From Ancylobacter sonchi (GTDB taxonomy: Bacteria; Pseudomonadota; Alphaproteobacteria; Rhizobiales; Xanthobacteraceae), in assembly GCF_018390695.1 (NCBI RefSeq), contig NZ_JAHBGF010000046.1, positions 496,001 to 560,000 of the forward strand: 64,000 nt of DNA. Direction: 5' to 3'. A program made the translations under genes and the position numbers. The notes beneath the pieces were generated by a model. It ran no database searches. It was given only the letters and a program-made list of their open reading frames with translations, and was not told the DNA's origin. Positions 41,513 to 49,676 of this stretch are shown here, one piece after another. Each line of letters opens with the position of its first letter. Positions within the stretch are counted from its first letter, which is position 1.

Positions 41513-43066
41513 ATGTCGCGCAACGCGCTTCCCGAATCCAACAAGACCTCCACCCTGCGCAAGAGCCGCAGCCGGCTGCTCGCCGGTGTGTTCACCCTGG
41601 CGCTCGCCGGCGGTGCGGTCGGTGCCTTCGTCGTGCCGGAGGCGGTGACGCCGGCCTTCGCCCAGATCACCACCAACCAGCCGACCAACACTTTCTCCTT
41701 CGCCGACATCGTCGAGAAGGTCTCGCCCGCCGTGGTGAGCGTGAAGGTGAAGAAGGACGAGCCGGAGGAGATGGCCTCCAACGACGACGAGCCCGGCGCG
41801 CAGAACGTGCCGCCGCAGATCGAGCGCTTCATGCGCCGCTTCGGCTTCGGCCCCGGCGGCCAGGGTGGTCCCGGCCGTGGTCCCGGCCCGCAGGGTCATG
41901 GCCGCGTCGTCGGCCAGGGTTCCGGCTTCTTCATCTCCGGCGACGGCTATGTCGTGACCAACAATCACGTGGTCGACGGCGCTTCCGAGGTCGACGTGAC
42001 CACCACCGACGGCAAGAGCTACACCGCCAAGGTGATCGGTACCGATCCACGCACCGACGTGGCGCTTCTCAAGGTCGACGGCAAGGACAACTTTCCGTGG
42101 GTGAAGCTCGCCGGTGCCCCGCCGCGCGTCGGTGACTGGGTGGTCGCTGTCGGCAACCCGTTCGGCCTCGGCGGCACCGTGACCGCCGGCATCGTCTCGG
42201 CCCGTGGCCGCGATATCGGCTCCGGCCCCTATGACGACTTCATCCAGATCGACGCACCCATCAACCGCGGCAATTCGGGCGGCCCGACCTTCGGCCTCAA
42301 TGGCGAGGTCATCGGCGTCAACACCGCCATCGTCTCGCCCTCGGGCGGCAATGTCGGTATCGCCTTCGCGATCCCGTCGGAGACGGTGTCGGAAGTCGTC
42401 GACGCCCTCAAGAACGGTGGAACGGTGGCGCGCGGCTATGTCGGCGTCCAGATCCAGCCGGTGAGCGAGGACGTTGCCGAGGCGCTCGGCCTGAAGGAAG
42501 CTCAGGGCGCGCTGATCGCCCAGGTCCAGCCCGGCACGCCGGGCGAGAAGGCCGGCCTGAAGGCGGGTGACGTCGTCACCGCCATCGACGGCAAGGACAT
42601 CAAGGACTCCCGCGAGATGTCGCGCGAGATCGCCAAGCTGAAGCCCGGTACCAGCGTGAAGCTGAGCGTGCTGCGCGACGGCAAGCCGATCACCGTGGCG
42701 GTGAATCTCGAGCAGCTGCCGACCGACGTCGCTTCCAACGACCAGAAGGGTGCTGACGAGGAGAAGGCGGACCGTAGCGCACCGCGTCTCGGCCTGTCGC
42801 TGGCTCCCGCCAAGGGCGTCGCCGGTGCCGGCGAGCAGGGCGTGGTGGTGACCGAGGTCGACCCGAACGGTCCGGCCGCCGAACGCGGCATCAAGGCGGG
42901 CGACGTCATCCTCGACGTCGGCGGCAAGCCGGTCTCCAGCCCGGCCGATGTGCGCGCCGGCCTCGCCGACGCCCGCAAGGACAACCGCAAGGCCGTGCTG
43001 ATGCGGGTGAAGTCCGAGCAGGTCACGCGCTTCGTCGCCATCTCGCTCGGCAAGCAGAACGGCTGA
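41513..43066 (+). CDS. periplasmic serine protease/chaperone, DegP/HtrA family
   Basis: The 517-residue protein has a signal peptide (to about residue 50, ending TPAFA-Q), a trypsin-fold protease domain with His in VVTNNHVVDG, Asp in DPRTDVALLKV and Ser in INRGNSGGPTFG, and two C-terminal PDZ domains (GYVGVQIQPVSEDVAEALGL, GVVVTEVDPNGPAAERGIKAGDVI). The Gly/Pro-rich LA-loop at about 115-135 replaces the longer loop of E. coli DegP. It degrades or refolds misfolded envelope proteins. An envelope-stress two-component pair follows downstream, a common Rhizobiales arrangement. Confidence 0.93.
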   Translation: MSRNALPESNKTSTLRKSRSRLLAGVFTLALAGGAVGAFVVPEAVTPAFAQITTNQPTNTFSFADIVEKVSPAVVSVKVKKDEPEEMASNDDEPGAQNVPPQIERFMRRFGFGPGGQGGPGRGPGPQGHGRVVGQGSGFFISGDGYVVTNNHVVDGASEVDVTTTDGKSYTAKVIGTDPRTDVALLKVDGKDNFPWVKLAGAPPRVGDWVVAVGNPFGLGGTVTAGIVSARGRDIGSGPYDDFIQIDAPINRGNSGGPTFGLNGEVIGVNTAIVSPSGGNVGIAFAIPSETVSEVVDALKNGGTVARGYVGVQIQPVSEDVAEALGLKEAQGALIAQVQPGTPGEKAGLKAGDVVTAIDGKDIKDSREMSREIAKLKPGTSVKLSVLRDGKPITVAVNLEQLPTDVASNDQKGADEEKADRSAPRLGLSLAPAKGVAGAGEQGVVVTEVDPNGPAAERGIKAGDVILDVGGKPVSSPADVRAGLADARKDNRKAVLMRVKSEQVTRFVAISLGKQNG

Positions 43067-43153
43067 TCCCGGCCGTTTCCGCGAACCGACCGTTCGAAGT
43101 CGGTTCCGGCTGCGGTCCGTTCCGTCGCCCCTTGGGTTGCAGCCGGTCCGATG

Positions 43154-43189
43154 GCGCGGGGGTCCGAAAGGACTCCCGCGCTCTCTTTT
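43154..43189 (+). terminator. intrinsic terminator after the DegP-like gene
   Basis: GCGCGGGGGTCC (43154-43165), a GAAA tetraloop and GGACTCCCGCGC (43170-43181) form a 12-bp stem with one G-U pair, followed by TCTCTTTT (43182-43189). It separates the protease gene from the response regulator. A second small hairpin, GGCACCG-CTG-CGGTGCC, follows at 43202-43218 in the regulator leader. Confidence 0.9.
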
Positions 43190-43242
43190 GCGGGCAATGC
43201 GGGCACCGCTGCGGTGCCTCTGCGATAGGCGGGAGGCTGATT

Positions 43243-44040
43243 ATGCCGTACATCATGTCGAAACCGACTTCCGTCGCCGATTCCCTTCGGCCGCCGGTGC
43301 GTCCCGCGGACGCCATCGACGTGTCGACGATCGGCTATCCCTCCGCTGAAGACTTCACCATGCGCCTGCTTATCGTCGAAGACGACCGCTCCGCCGCCGA
43401 CTATCTGCGCAAGGCGTTCCGTGAAGCCGGGCACATCGTCGATATCGCCGGCGACGGCGAGGAGGGCCTCGCTTTGGCGCTCGACGGCGGCTACGACGTG
43501 TTGGTGGTCGACCGCATGTTGCCGCGCCGCGACGGGCTGTCGCTGATCACCGAACTGCGGGGGCGCAGCGACGCGACGCCGGTGCTGATCCTCTCCGCGC
43601 TCGGCCAGGTCGACGACCGTGTGACCGGCTTGCGCGCCGGTGGCGATGACTATCTGCCCAAGCCCTACGCCTTTACCGAATTGCTCGCGCGGGTCGAGGC
43701 TCTGGCTCGTCGCGGCGGGCCGCAGGCCGCAGACACGCTCTATCGCGTCGCGGATCTGGAGCTCGACCGGCTGGCGCACCGCGTCACCCGCGCCGGGCAG
43801 GAGATCGTGCTGCAGCCGCGCGAGTTCCGGCTGCTCGAATATCTCATGCGGCATGCCGGGCAGGTGGTGACCCGCACCATGCTGCTGGAGAATGTCTGGG
43901 ACTACCACTTCGATCCGCAGACCAACGTGATCGACGTCCATGTCTCGCGGCTGCGCTCCAAGATCGACAAGGGGTTCGATCCGCCGCTTCTGCACACGGT
44001 GCGCGGGGCTGGATATGTCGTTCGTGACATCGCTCGGTAG
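43243..44040 (+). CDS. OmpR-type response regulator
   Basis: The regulator has a receiver domain (MRLLIVEDDRSAADYL, phospho-Asp in LVVDRMLP, ILSALG, YLPKPYAF) and a winged-helix domain (LQPREFRLLEYLMRHAGQVV, VIDVHVSRLRSKIDKGFDPPLL, HTVRGAGYVV). Two starts compete. ATG 43243 has an excellent ribosome site (GGGAGG at 43231-43236, six-base spacer) and adds 39 residues; ATG 43360 gives the family-standard N-terminus but has no clear ribosome site. I annotate the longer form. The kinase gene overlaps its 3' end by 26 bp. It probably responds to envelope stress. Confidence 0.88.
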   Translation: MPYIMSKPTSVADSLRPPVRPADAIDVSTIGYPSAEDFTMRLLIVEDDRSAADYLRKAFREAGHIVDIAGDGEEGLALALDGGYDVLVVDRMLPRRDGLSLITELRGRSDATPVLILSALGQVDDRVTGLRAGGDDYLPKPYAFTELLARVEALARRGGPQAADTLYRVADLELDRLAHRVTRAGQEIVLQPREFRLLEYLMRHAGQVVTRTMLLENVWDYHFDPQTNVIDVHVSRLRSKIDKGFDPPLLHTVRGAGYVVRDIAR

Positions 44041-45457
44041 GCTCGCCCGCACCACGGCGATCAAGCTGATCGCCGCCTATCTCCTGGTCTTCGCGGTGTT
44101 CGCCGGCTCGCTGATCGGCTATCTCGGCTGGCACACCCAGCGCCTCGTCACCCGGCAGGCGAGCGAGGCGATCCAGTCCGATACCGATTTCTTGAAGGGC
44201 CAGTTCGAGCGCGGCGGCCTTACCCGCCTGGTGCAGGTGGTGAACCGGCGCTCCCGCGCGCCCGATGCCGGGCTGCTGCTGCTGACCAGCTTCAATGGTG
44301 AGCCGCTGGCCGGCAACGTGCTGAACCTGCCGCTGAACTTCCTGTCGCAGGAAGGCTGGCAGGAAATCGACTATCTGCGCTCCGACGACGCCGTCCGGCC
44401 GCCGAGCCGGGCGCTGGTGCATGTCGTCTATCTCCCCGGCGAGTTCCGGCTTTTGGTCGGGCGCGACGTCGTCGAGCGCGAGGAACTGCGCAAGATCATT
44501 ATTGGCCCGGTGGTCTGGGGACTGGCGCTGCTGGTGGTGCTCGGCGTCGCCGGCGGCATCTTCGTGACGCGCCGGGTGCTCAAGCGCATCGACCAGATGA
44601 CCGCCACCTCCGAGAGCATCATGGCCGGAAACCTGTCCGGCCGGCTGTCGGTGGCCGGGACCGGCGACGAGTTCGACCGGCTGGCGCTGAGCCTCAACGC
44701 GATGCTGGAGCGCATCGAGGCGCTGATGGTCGGGCTCAAGCAGGTCTCCGACAACATCGCCCACGATCTGAAAACGCCGCTCACCCGGCTGCGCAATCGC
44801 GCCGAGGACGCGCTGCGCACCGCCCGCGACGACGAAGACTGGCGGGCGGCGACCGAGCAGACCATCGACGAATCCGACGGGCTGATCCGCACCTTCGACG
44901 CGCTCCTGATGATCGCACGGGTGGAAGCGGGGCAAGGCCGGTCGGCGATGCAGCCGGTCGACCTCGCCGAGACGACGACCGGTGTCGCCGAGCTTTACGA
45001 GCCGCTTGCCGACGAGCAGGGGCTGGATCTCGATGCCACGATCGACGGGCCGCTGATGGTGCTCGGCGTGCGCGAACTGCTCGGGCAGGCGCTGTCCAAT
45101 CTCGTCGACAACGCGATCAAATACGGCGCGCCCGACGTTCCCGGCACACGCGGCCGCATCACCGTTTCGGCCAGCCGCGAGGGCGACATTGTGCGTCTGG
45201 TGGTCGCCGATGGTGGCGCCGGCATTCCGCCCGAGGAGCGCGCGCATGTGTTGCAGCGCTTCGTGCGCCTCGAGAAAAGCCGGACCCAGCCAGGATCGGG
45301 GCTCGGGCTTTCGCTGGTCGCTGCGGTGGTGCATCTGCATGGCGGCGCCATGCGCCTGGAGGACAACGCACCGGGCCTGCGCGTGGTGATCGAACTGCCA
45401 GCCGAGGTGGAACCCGCGGATACTGCCGCAACGTCGCCCGAGGATGCAGCACTTTGA
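44015..45457 (+). CDS. sensor histidine kinase, partner of the upstream regulator
   Basis: The 480-residue kinase starts at ATG 44015 (MSFVTSLGRLARTTAIKLIA). Spans at about 16-36 and 165-187 flank a periplasmic sensor loop. HAMP follows (KRIDQMTATSESIMAGNLSGRL), then the H-box VSDNIAHDLKTPLTRLRNRAED and an ATPase with NLVDNAIKYG, VADGGAGIPPEE and GSGLGLSLVAAVVHLHGG. The N-terminal arrangement resembles TctE/QseC-like kinases. It overlaps the regulator gene and precedes glnE. Confidence 0.92.
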   Translation: MSFVTSLGRLARTTAIKLIAAYLLVFAVFAGSLIGYLGWHTQRLVTRQASEAIQSDTDFLKGQFERGGLTRLVQVVNRRSRAPDAGLLLLTSFNGEPLAGNVLNLPLNFLSQEGWQEIDYLRSDDAVRPPSRALVHVVYLPGEFRLLVGRDVVEREELRKIIIGPVVWGLALLVVLGVAGGIFVTRRVLKRIDQMTATSESIMAGNLSGRLSVAGTGDEFDRLALSLNAMLERIEALMVGLKQVSDNIAHDLKTPLTRLRNRAEDALRTARDDEDWRAATEQTIDESDGLIRTFDALLMIARVEAGQGRSAMQPVDLAETTTGVAELYEPLADEQGLDLDATIDGPLMVLGVRELLGQALSNLVDNAIKYGAPDVPGTRGRITVSASREGDIVRLVVADGGAGIPPEERAHVLQRFVRLEKSRTQPGSGLGLSLVAAVVHLHGGAMRLEDNAPGLRVVIELPAEVEPADTAATSPEDAAL

Positions 45458-45506
45458 CAATTCTTTGCCTATAGACTGGGCGAAGGGCTGGAGATGCACG
45501 GGCGAG

Positions 45507-48485
45507 ATGGTTGAACGGCAGGGCAGGCGAAAGACGGCGCGGAAGGAACAGAGCGGCCTGGCGGCGCGCATGCGCATGGCGGCGAGCGAGCCGGTCGCCT
45601 CGACGCCGCACCCGCTCGCGGCGCTGGTCGAGACGGCCGAGGAACGCGTCCGCCTTCAACTCGGCGAGGTGCTGGCAGCCTATCCGGCGGCGTCGGGCGT
45701 GCTGGCCAATATCGGCGCCCACTCGCCGTTCCTGTCTGAACTCATCCGCCGCGACCCGGAACGGCTGCTGCGCCTGCTGACGAGCGAGCCGGAGGCCGGG
45801 CTCGCCGAGGCGCGGGTCACCATGGCGACCGCGGTGCGGGCAGCGACGGACGAGGCCGTGGTGATGGCGGCGCTGCGGCAACTGCGTGCCGAGACGGCGC
45901 TCGCCGTCGCGCTCGCCGATATCGGCGAGGTGTTCGACCTTGCCACCGTCACCGCCGAACTCACCGCCACCGCCGACGCTGCCATCTCGGCGGCGGTCGA
46001 CTATCTGCTGCGCGAGGCCGGCGGGTCTGGAAAGCTCCGGAAATTCACCCGCGACGCCAGCGGCTATGTGGTGCTCGCCATGGGCAAGCATGGCGCGCGC
46101 GAGCTCAATTATTCCAGCGATGTCGACCTCATCGTGCTCTACGACCCCGCGCGGGCGCCGCTGCGCAAGGATGTGGAGGCGCCGCCCTTCTTCGTGCGGC
46201 TGACGCGCCAACTGGTGCGGCTGGTGCAGGAGCGCACCCCCGACGGCTACGTGGCGCGCGTCGATTTGCGGCTGCGGCCGGACCCAGCCTCGACGCAGGC
46301 CGCGCTCTCGGTGGACAGCGCGCTCGACTATTACGAGCGCGAGGGCGCGACCTGGGAGCGGGCCGCTTATATCAAGGCGCGACCGATCGCCGGCGACCTG
46401 GCGCTCGGCGAAAGCTTCCTGAAGCAGATGGCGCCGTTCGTCTGGCGCCGGTCGCTGGACTATGCGGCGGTGGCCGACGTGCATGCGATGAAGCAGGAGA
46501 TCCACGCCTTCCGCGGCCACGACGCCGTGGCGGTCGAGGGGCACAACGTCAAACTCGGGCGCGGCGGCATTCGCGAGATCGAGTTCTTCGCCCAGACGCA
46601 GCAGCTGATCGCCGGCGGCCGCGACGCAAGGCTGCGTACGCCGCGCACGCTGGAAGCGCTGGAGCGGCTCGCCGAGGATGGCTGGATCGGCAAGGCGGCG
46701 CGCGAGGAGCTGAGCGAGGCCTATGTCTATCTGCGCCGGGTCGAGCATCGGCTGCAGATGGTGGCCGACGAGCAGACCCATACGCTGCCCGACGAGCCGG
46801 AGGGCGTGGCGGCCTTCGCCGTCTTCATGGGATATCCTTCGCGCGAGGCGTTCGCCACGGAGCTGACCCGGCGGCTTTCCCGCGTGCAGCGCCACTATGC
46901 GCGGCTTTTCGAGGACGCTCCGCCGCGCGCGGCGGTGGAAGGACGGCTGGAATTTCCCGCCAAGGCGGATGATCGCGAGACGCTGGCGACGCTGCATCGG
47001 CTCGGCTACCAGCAGCCGCAGCAGGCCAGCGCCACGGTGCGGGCTTGGCTGTCCGGCGAGCCGCGCGCCCTGCGCAATGCGACCGCGCGCGAGCGGCTGG
47101 CCGCCATCGTGCCGCTGCTGCTCGATGCGTTGGCACGCGGCGGCGAGCCGGATCTGGCACTGATCGCCGCTGACCGCTTCTTCGGCCAGCTCACCACCGG
47201 GCTGCGGCTGGTCTCGGTACTGGCTCGCAATCCCGACCTGGTGCGCCTGCTCGCCACCATCCTCTCGACCGCGCCGCGACTCGGGGAAATCCTCGCTCGC
47301 CGACCGGTACTGTTCGACGCGCTACTCGATCCAGCCTTCTTCGGCGCAGTACCGGACGAGGTCACGCTGGAGGCGCGGCTGCGCGCCCAGCTGGCGGAGG
47401 CGACCGACGAGGAGGACCTGCTCGACCGCGCCCGCCACTTCCGCCAGGAACAGCACGTGCTGATGGGCGTGCGCGTGCTGTCGGGCACGCTGCCGGCGGC
47501 GCAGGCGGGAGACGCCTTCGCCCGGCTCGCCGATGTGGTGATCCGGGTGCTGGGCGAGCAGGTGATCGCCCGCTTCCACGAGGCGCATGGCGTGCTCGCC
47601 GGCGGCGAGGTGGCGGTATTGGCCATGGGCAAGCTCGGTGGGCGCGAGATGACGGCGGGCTCCGATCTCGACCTGATCGTGCTCTACGACTTCGATGACG
47701 ACGCGCCGGAATCGAACGGGGCACGGCCGCTGCACGGCACGCAATATTATGCCCGCCTCACGCAGCGGCTGGTGAGCGCGCTCACCACGCCTACCAATGC
47801 CGGCCGCCTCTACGAGGTCGACCTGCGGCTGCGCCCTTCCGGCCGCGCCGGTCCGATCGCCACGCGGCTACCGGCCTTCGAGGTCTATCAGGCGGAGGAG
47901 GCCTGGACCTGGGAGCACATGGCTCTGACGCGGGCGCGGGTGGTGCTGGCCTCGCCGGCCTTCCGCGGCCGGGTCGAGGAGGCGATCGCGACGGTGCTGC
48001 GCCGCAAGCGCGACCCGGAGCGGCTGGCGGCGGACATCCTCGACATGCGCATGGCCATCGCCGAGGAAAAGGGCGACGGACGGCCCTGGGACCTGAAATA
48101 CAGCCAGGGCGGGCTGGTCGACCTCGAATTCCTGGCGCAGTTCCTCGTTCTCGCCCACGGCGCGTCGCATCCCGAGATGGTGCAGACTTCCACGGTGCGG
48201 GTGCTCGCCGCTGCCGGGCGTGTCGGGGTGGTCGAGCCCGCCGATGCGCAACTGCTCACCCGCGCCTGTTCGCTGCTGCACGACCTGACGCAGGTTCTGC
48301 GGCTCGCCGTTACCGGCGCCTTCGACCCGGCACAGGCGAGCCCGGCCTTGCGCCGGTTGCTGGCCCGTGCCGGCACGATGCCGGATTTCGCCACCCTCGA
48401 CGCGCATCTACGCGAGACGCAGGAAGAGGTGAGGGGCGTCTTCCTGCGGCTGCTGTCCGGCGTTGGAGCAAGCCGGCGGCGCTGA
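45507..48485 (+). CDS. glnE: glutamine synthetase adenylyltransferase/adenylyl-removing enzyme
   Basis: The protein (992 residues from ATG 45507; ATG 45444 would add 21) switches glutamine synthetase off by adenylylation and on by phosphorolysis, according to PII state. It has two nucleotidyltransferase domains: the N-terminal one with ELNYSSDVDLIVLYD, and the C-terminal one with MTAGSDLDLIVLYDFDDD, separated by a regulatory helical region. GRGGIREIEFFAQTQQLI and GGLVDLEFLAQFLVL are the two conserved helical-domain motifs. Full length and both active sites present. The convergent flavoprotein gene ends three bases after it. Confidence 0.95.
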   Translation: MVERQGRRKTARKEQSGLAARMRMAASEPVASTPHPLAALVETAEERVRLQLGEVLAAYPAASGVLANIGAHSPFLSELIRRDPERLLRLLTSEPEAGLAEARVTMATAVRAATDEAVVMAALRQLRAETALAVALADIGEVFDLATVTAELTATADAAISAAVDYLLREAGGSGKLRKFTRDASGYVVLAMGKHGARELNYSSDVDLIVLYDPARAPLRKDVEAPPFFVRLTRQLVRLVQERTPDGYVARVDLRLRPDPASTQAALSVDSALDYYEREGATWERAAYIKARPIAGDLALGESFLKQMAPFVWRRSLDYAAVADVHAMKQEIHAFRGHDAVAVEGHNVKLGRGGIREIEFFAQTQQLIAGGRDARLRTPRTLEALERLAEDGWIGKAAREELSEAYVYLRRVEHRLQMVADEQTHTLPDEPEGVAAFAVFMGYPSREAFATELTRRLSRVQRHYARLFEDAPPRAAVEGRLEFPAKADDRETLATLHRLGYQQPQQASATVRAWLSGEPRALRNATARERLAAIVPLLLDALARGGEPDLALIAADRFFGQLTTGLRLVSVLARNPDLVRLLATILSTAPRLGEILARRPVLFDALLDPAFFGAVPDEVTLEARLRAQLAEATDEEDLLDRARHFRQEQHVLMGVRVLSGTLPAAQAGDAFARLADVVIRVLGEQVIARFHEAHGVLAGGEVAVLAMGKLGGREMTAGSDLDLIVLYDFDDDAPESNGARPLHGTQYYARLTQRLVSALTTPTNAGRLYEVDLRLRPSGRAGPIATRLPAFEVYQAEEAWTWEHMALTRARVVLASPAFRGRVEEAIATVLRRKRDPERLAADILDMRMAIAEEKGDGRPWDLKYSQGGLVDLEFLAQFLVLAHGASHPEMVQTSTVRVLAAAGRVGVVEPADAQLLTRACSLLHDLTQVLRLAVTGAFDPAQASPALRRLLARAGTMPDFATLDAHLRETQEEVRGVFLRLLSGVGASRRR

Positions 48486-48488
48486 GTC

Positions 48489-49616
48489 TCAGCGGGCGAG
48501 CTTTTCCACGACCAGATCACCGATGGCGAGACTGGCGGTGAGGCCGGGGGATTCGATGCCGAACAGGTTCACCAGCCGCGGCACGCCGTGCTCCGCCGGC
48601 CCGTCGATGCGGAAATCGGCGGCGGGCGCTCCCGGGGGGGTGATCTTCGGCCGGATGCCGGCATAGGCGGGGATGAGCGCACCGTCCGGTAGCGCCGGCC
48701 AATAGTGCCGGATCGCGCCATAGAAGCGCTCGGCGCGGGCGGGATCGACATCGTAGTCGACCGTCTCGACCCATTCGGTGTCCGGCCCGAAGCGCGCCTG
48801 CCCGCCGAGGTCGAGCGTGAGGTGGACGCCCAGCCCGGCCGCCTCCGGCACCGGATAGACCAGCCGCGAGAAGGGCGCGCGACCGGGCAGGGAATAGTAG
48901 GAGCCCTTGCAGAGATAGGCGGGCGGCACGTGGCTTGGATCGAACCCCTCGATGGCGTTGGCTAGCGGGACGGCCCCGTGCCCGGCCGAATTGACGAAGG
49001 TCGCGGCGAGGAGCGTCATCGGTTCGGCGCCGCCGACGTCGAGGAGAATGCCGTCGTCCGCCACCGCGCCACCGAGGATCGGGGCGTTGAAGGCGATGGC
49101 GCCGCCGCGATCCTCGATGTCGCCTTGCAGTGCGAGCATCAGGCCGTGGCTGTCGATGATGCCGGTTGAGGGCGACAGCAGCGCCGCGTCGGCGGCAAGT
49201 GCCGGTTCCATCTCGCGAATCGCCTGACGGTCCAGCGGCGCGAGATCGGTGACGCCGCAGGCGCCCGCCTGGGCGCGGATGCCTTCGAGCTTCGCGATCT
49301 CCGCCTCGCCGCTGGCGACGATCAGCTTGCCGCACCGCCTGTGGCCGATGCCGCGCTCGGCGCAATAGGCATAGAGTGCGTCGCGGCCGGCGACGCAGAG
49401 CCGGGCCTTCAGCGATCCCGGCTTGTAGTAGATGCCGGCATGGATCACCTCGCTGTTGCGGGCCGAGGTCTCCGAGCCGATCAGGCCATGGGCCTCCAGC
49501 ACCAGCACCTCGCGGCCGGCGAGGGCCAAGGCCCGCGCGATCGCCAGCCCGACCACCCCGGCTCCCGCGACCACGCAATCGACGGGGACGGCTTCGGCGA
49601 TGGAGAGTGCGGGCAT
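48489..49616 (-). CDS. FAD-dependent oxidoreductase, L-2-hydroxyglutarate oxidase-like (LhgO)
   Basis: The 375-residue DAO-family flavoprotein starts [18 protein letters not shown]. The FAD dinucleotide fold is [26 protein letters not shown], followed by [28 protein letters not shown] (split), the signature of LhgO and L2HGDH enzymes, then CGKLIVA and the C-terminal [16 protein letters not shown]. It probably oxidises L-2-hydroxyglutarate to 2-oxoglutarate with transfer of electrons to quinone. The neighbour glnE, which senses 2-oxoglutarate/glutamine status, converges on it; any functional link is speculative. Confidence 0.88.
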   Translation of the reverse strand: MPALSIAEAVPVDCVVAGAGVVGLAIARALALAGREVLVLEAHGLIGSETSARNSEVIHAGIYYKPGSLKARLCVAGRDALYAYCAERGIGHRRCGKLIVASGEAEIAKLEGIRAQAGACGVTDLAPLDRQAIREMEPALAADAALLSPSTGIIDSHGLMLALQGDIEDRGGAIAFNAPILGGAVADDGILLDVGGAEPMTLLAATFVNSAGHGAVPLANAIEGFDPSHVPPAYLCKGSYYSLPGRAPFSRLVYPVPEAAGLGVHLTLDLGGQARFGPDTEWVETVDYDVDPARAERFYGAIRHYWPALPDGALIPAYAGIRPKITPPGAPAADFRIDGPAEHGVPRLVNLFGIESPGLTASLAIGDLVVEKLAR

Positions 49617-49676
49617 GAAGGACGATCCGGTGGACGATGAGGCCAAAACTGGGAGGCCAGCGCTAGAAGGCCGAAA

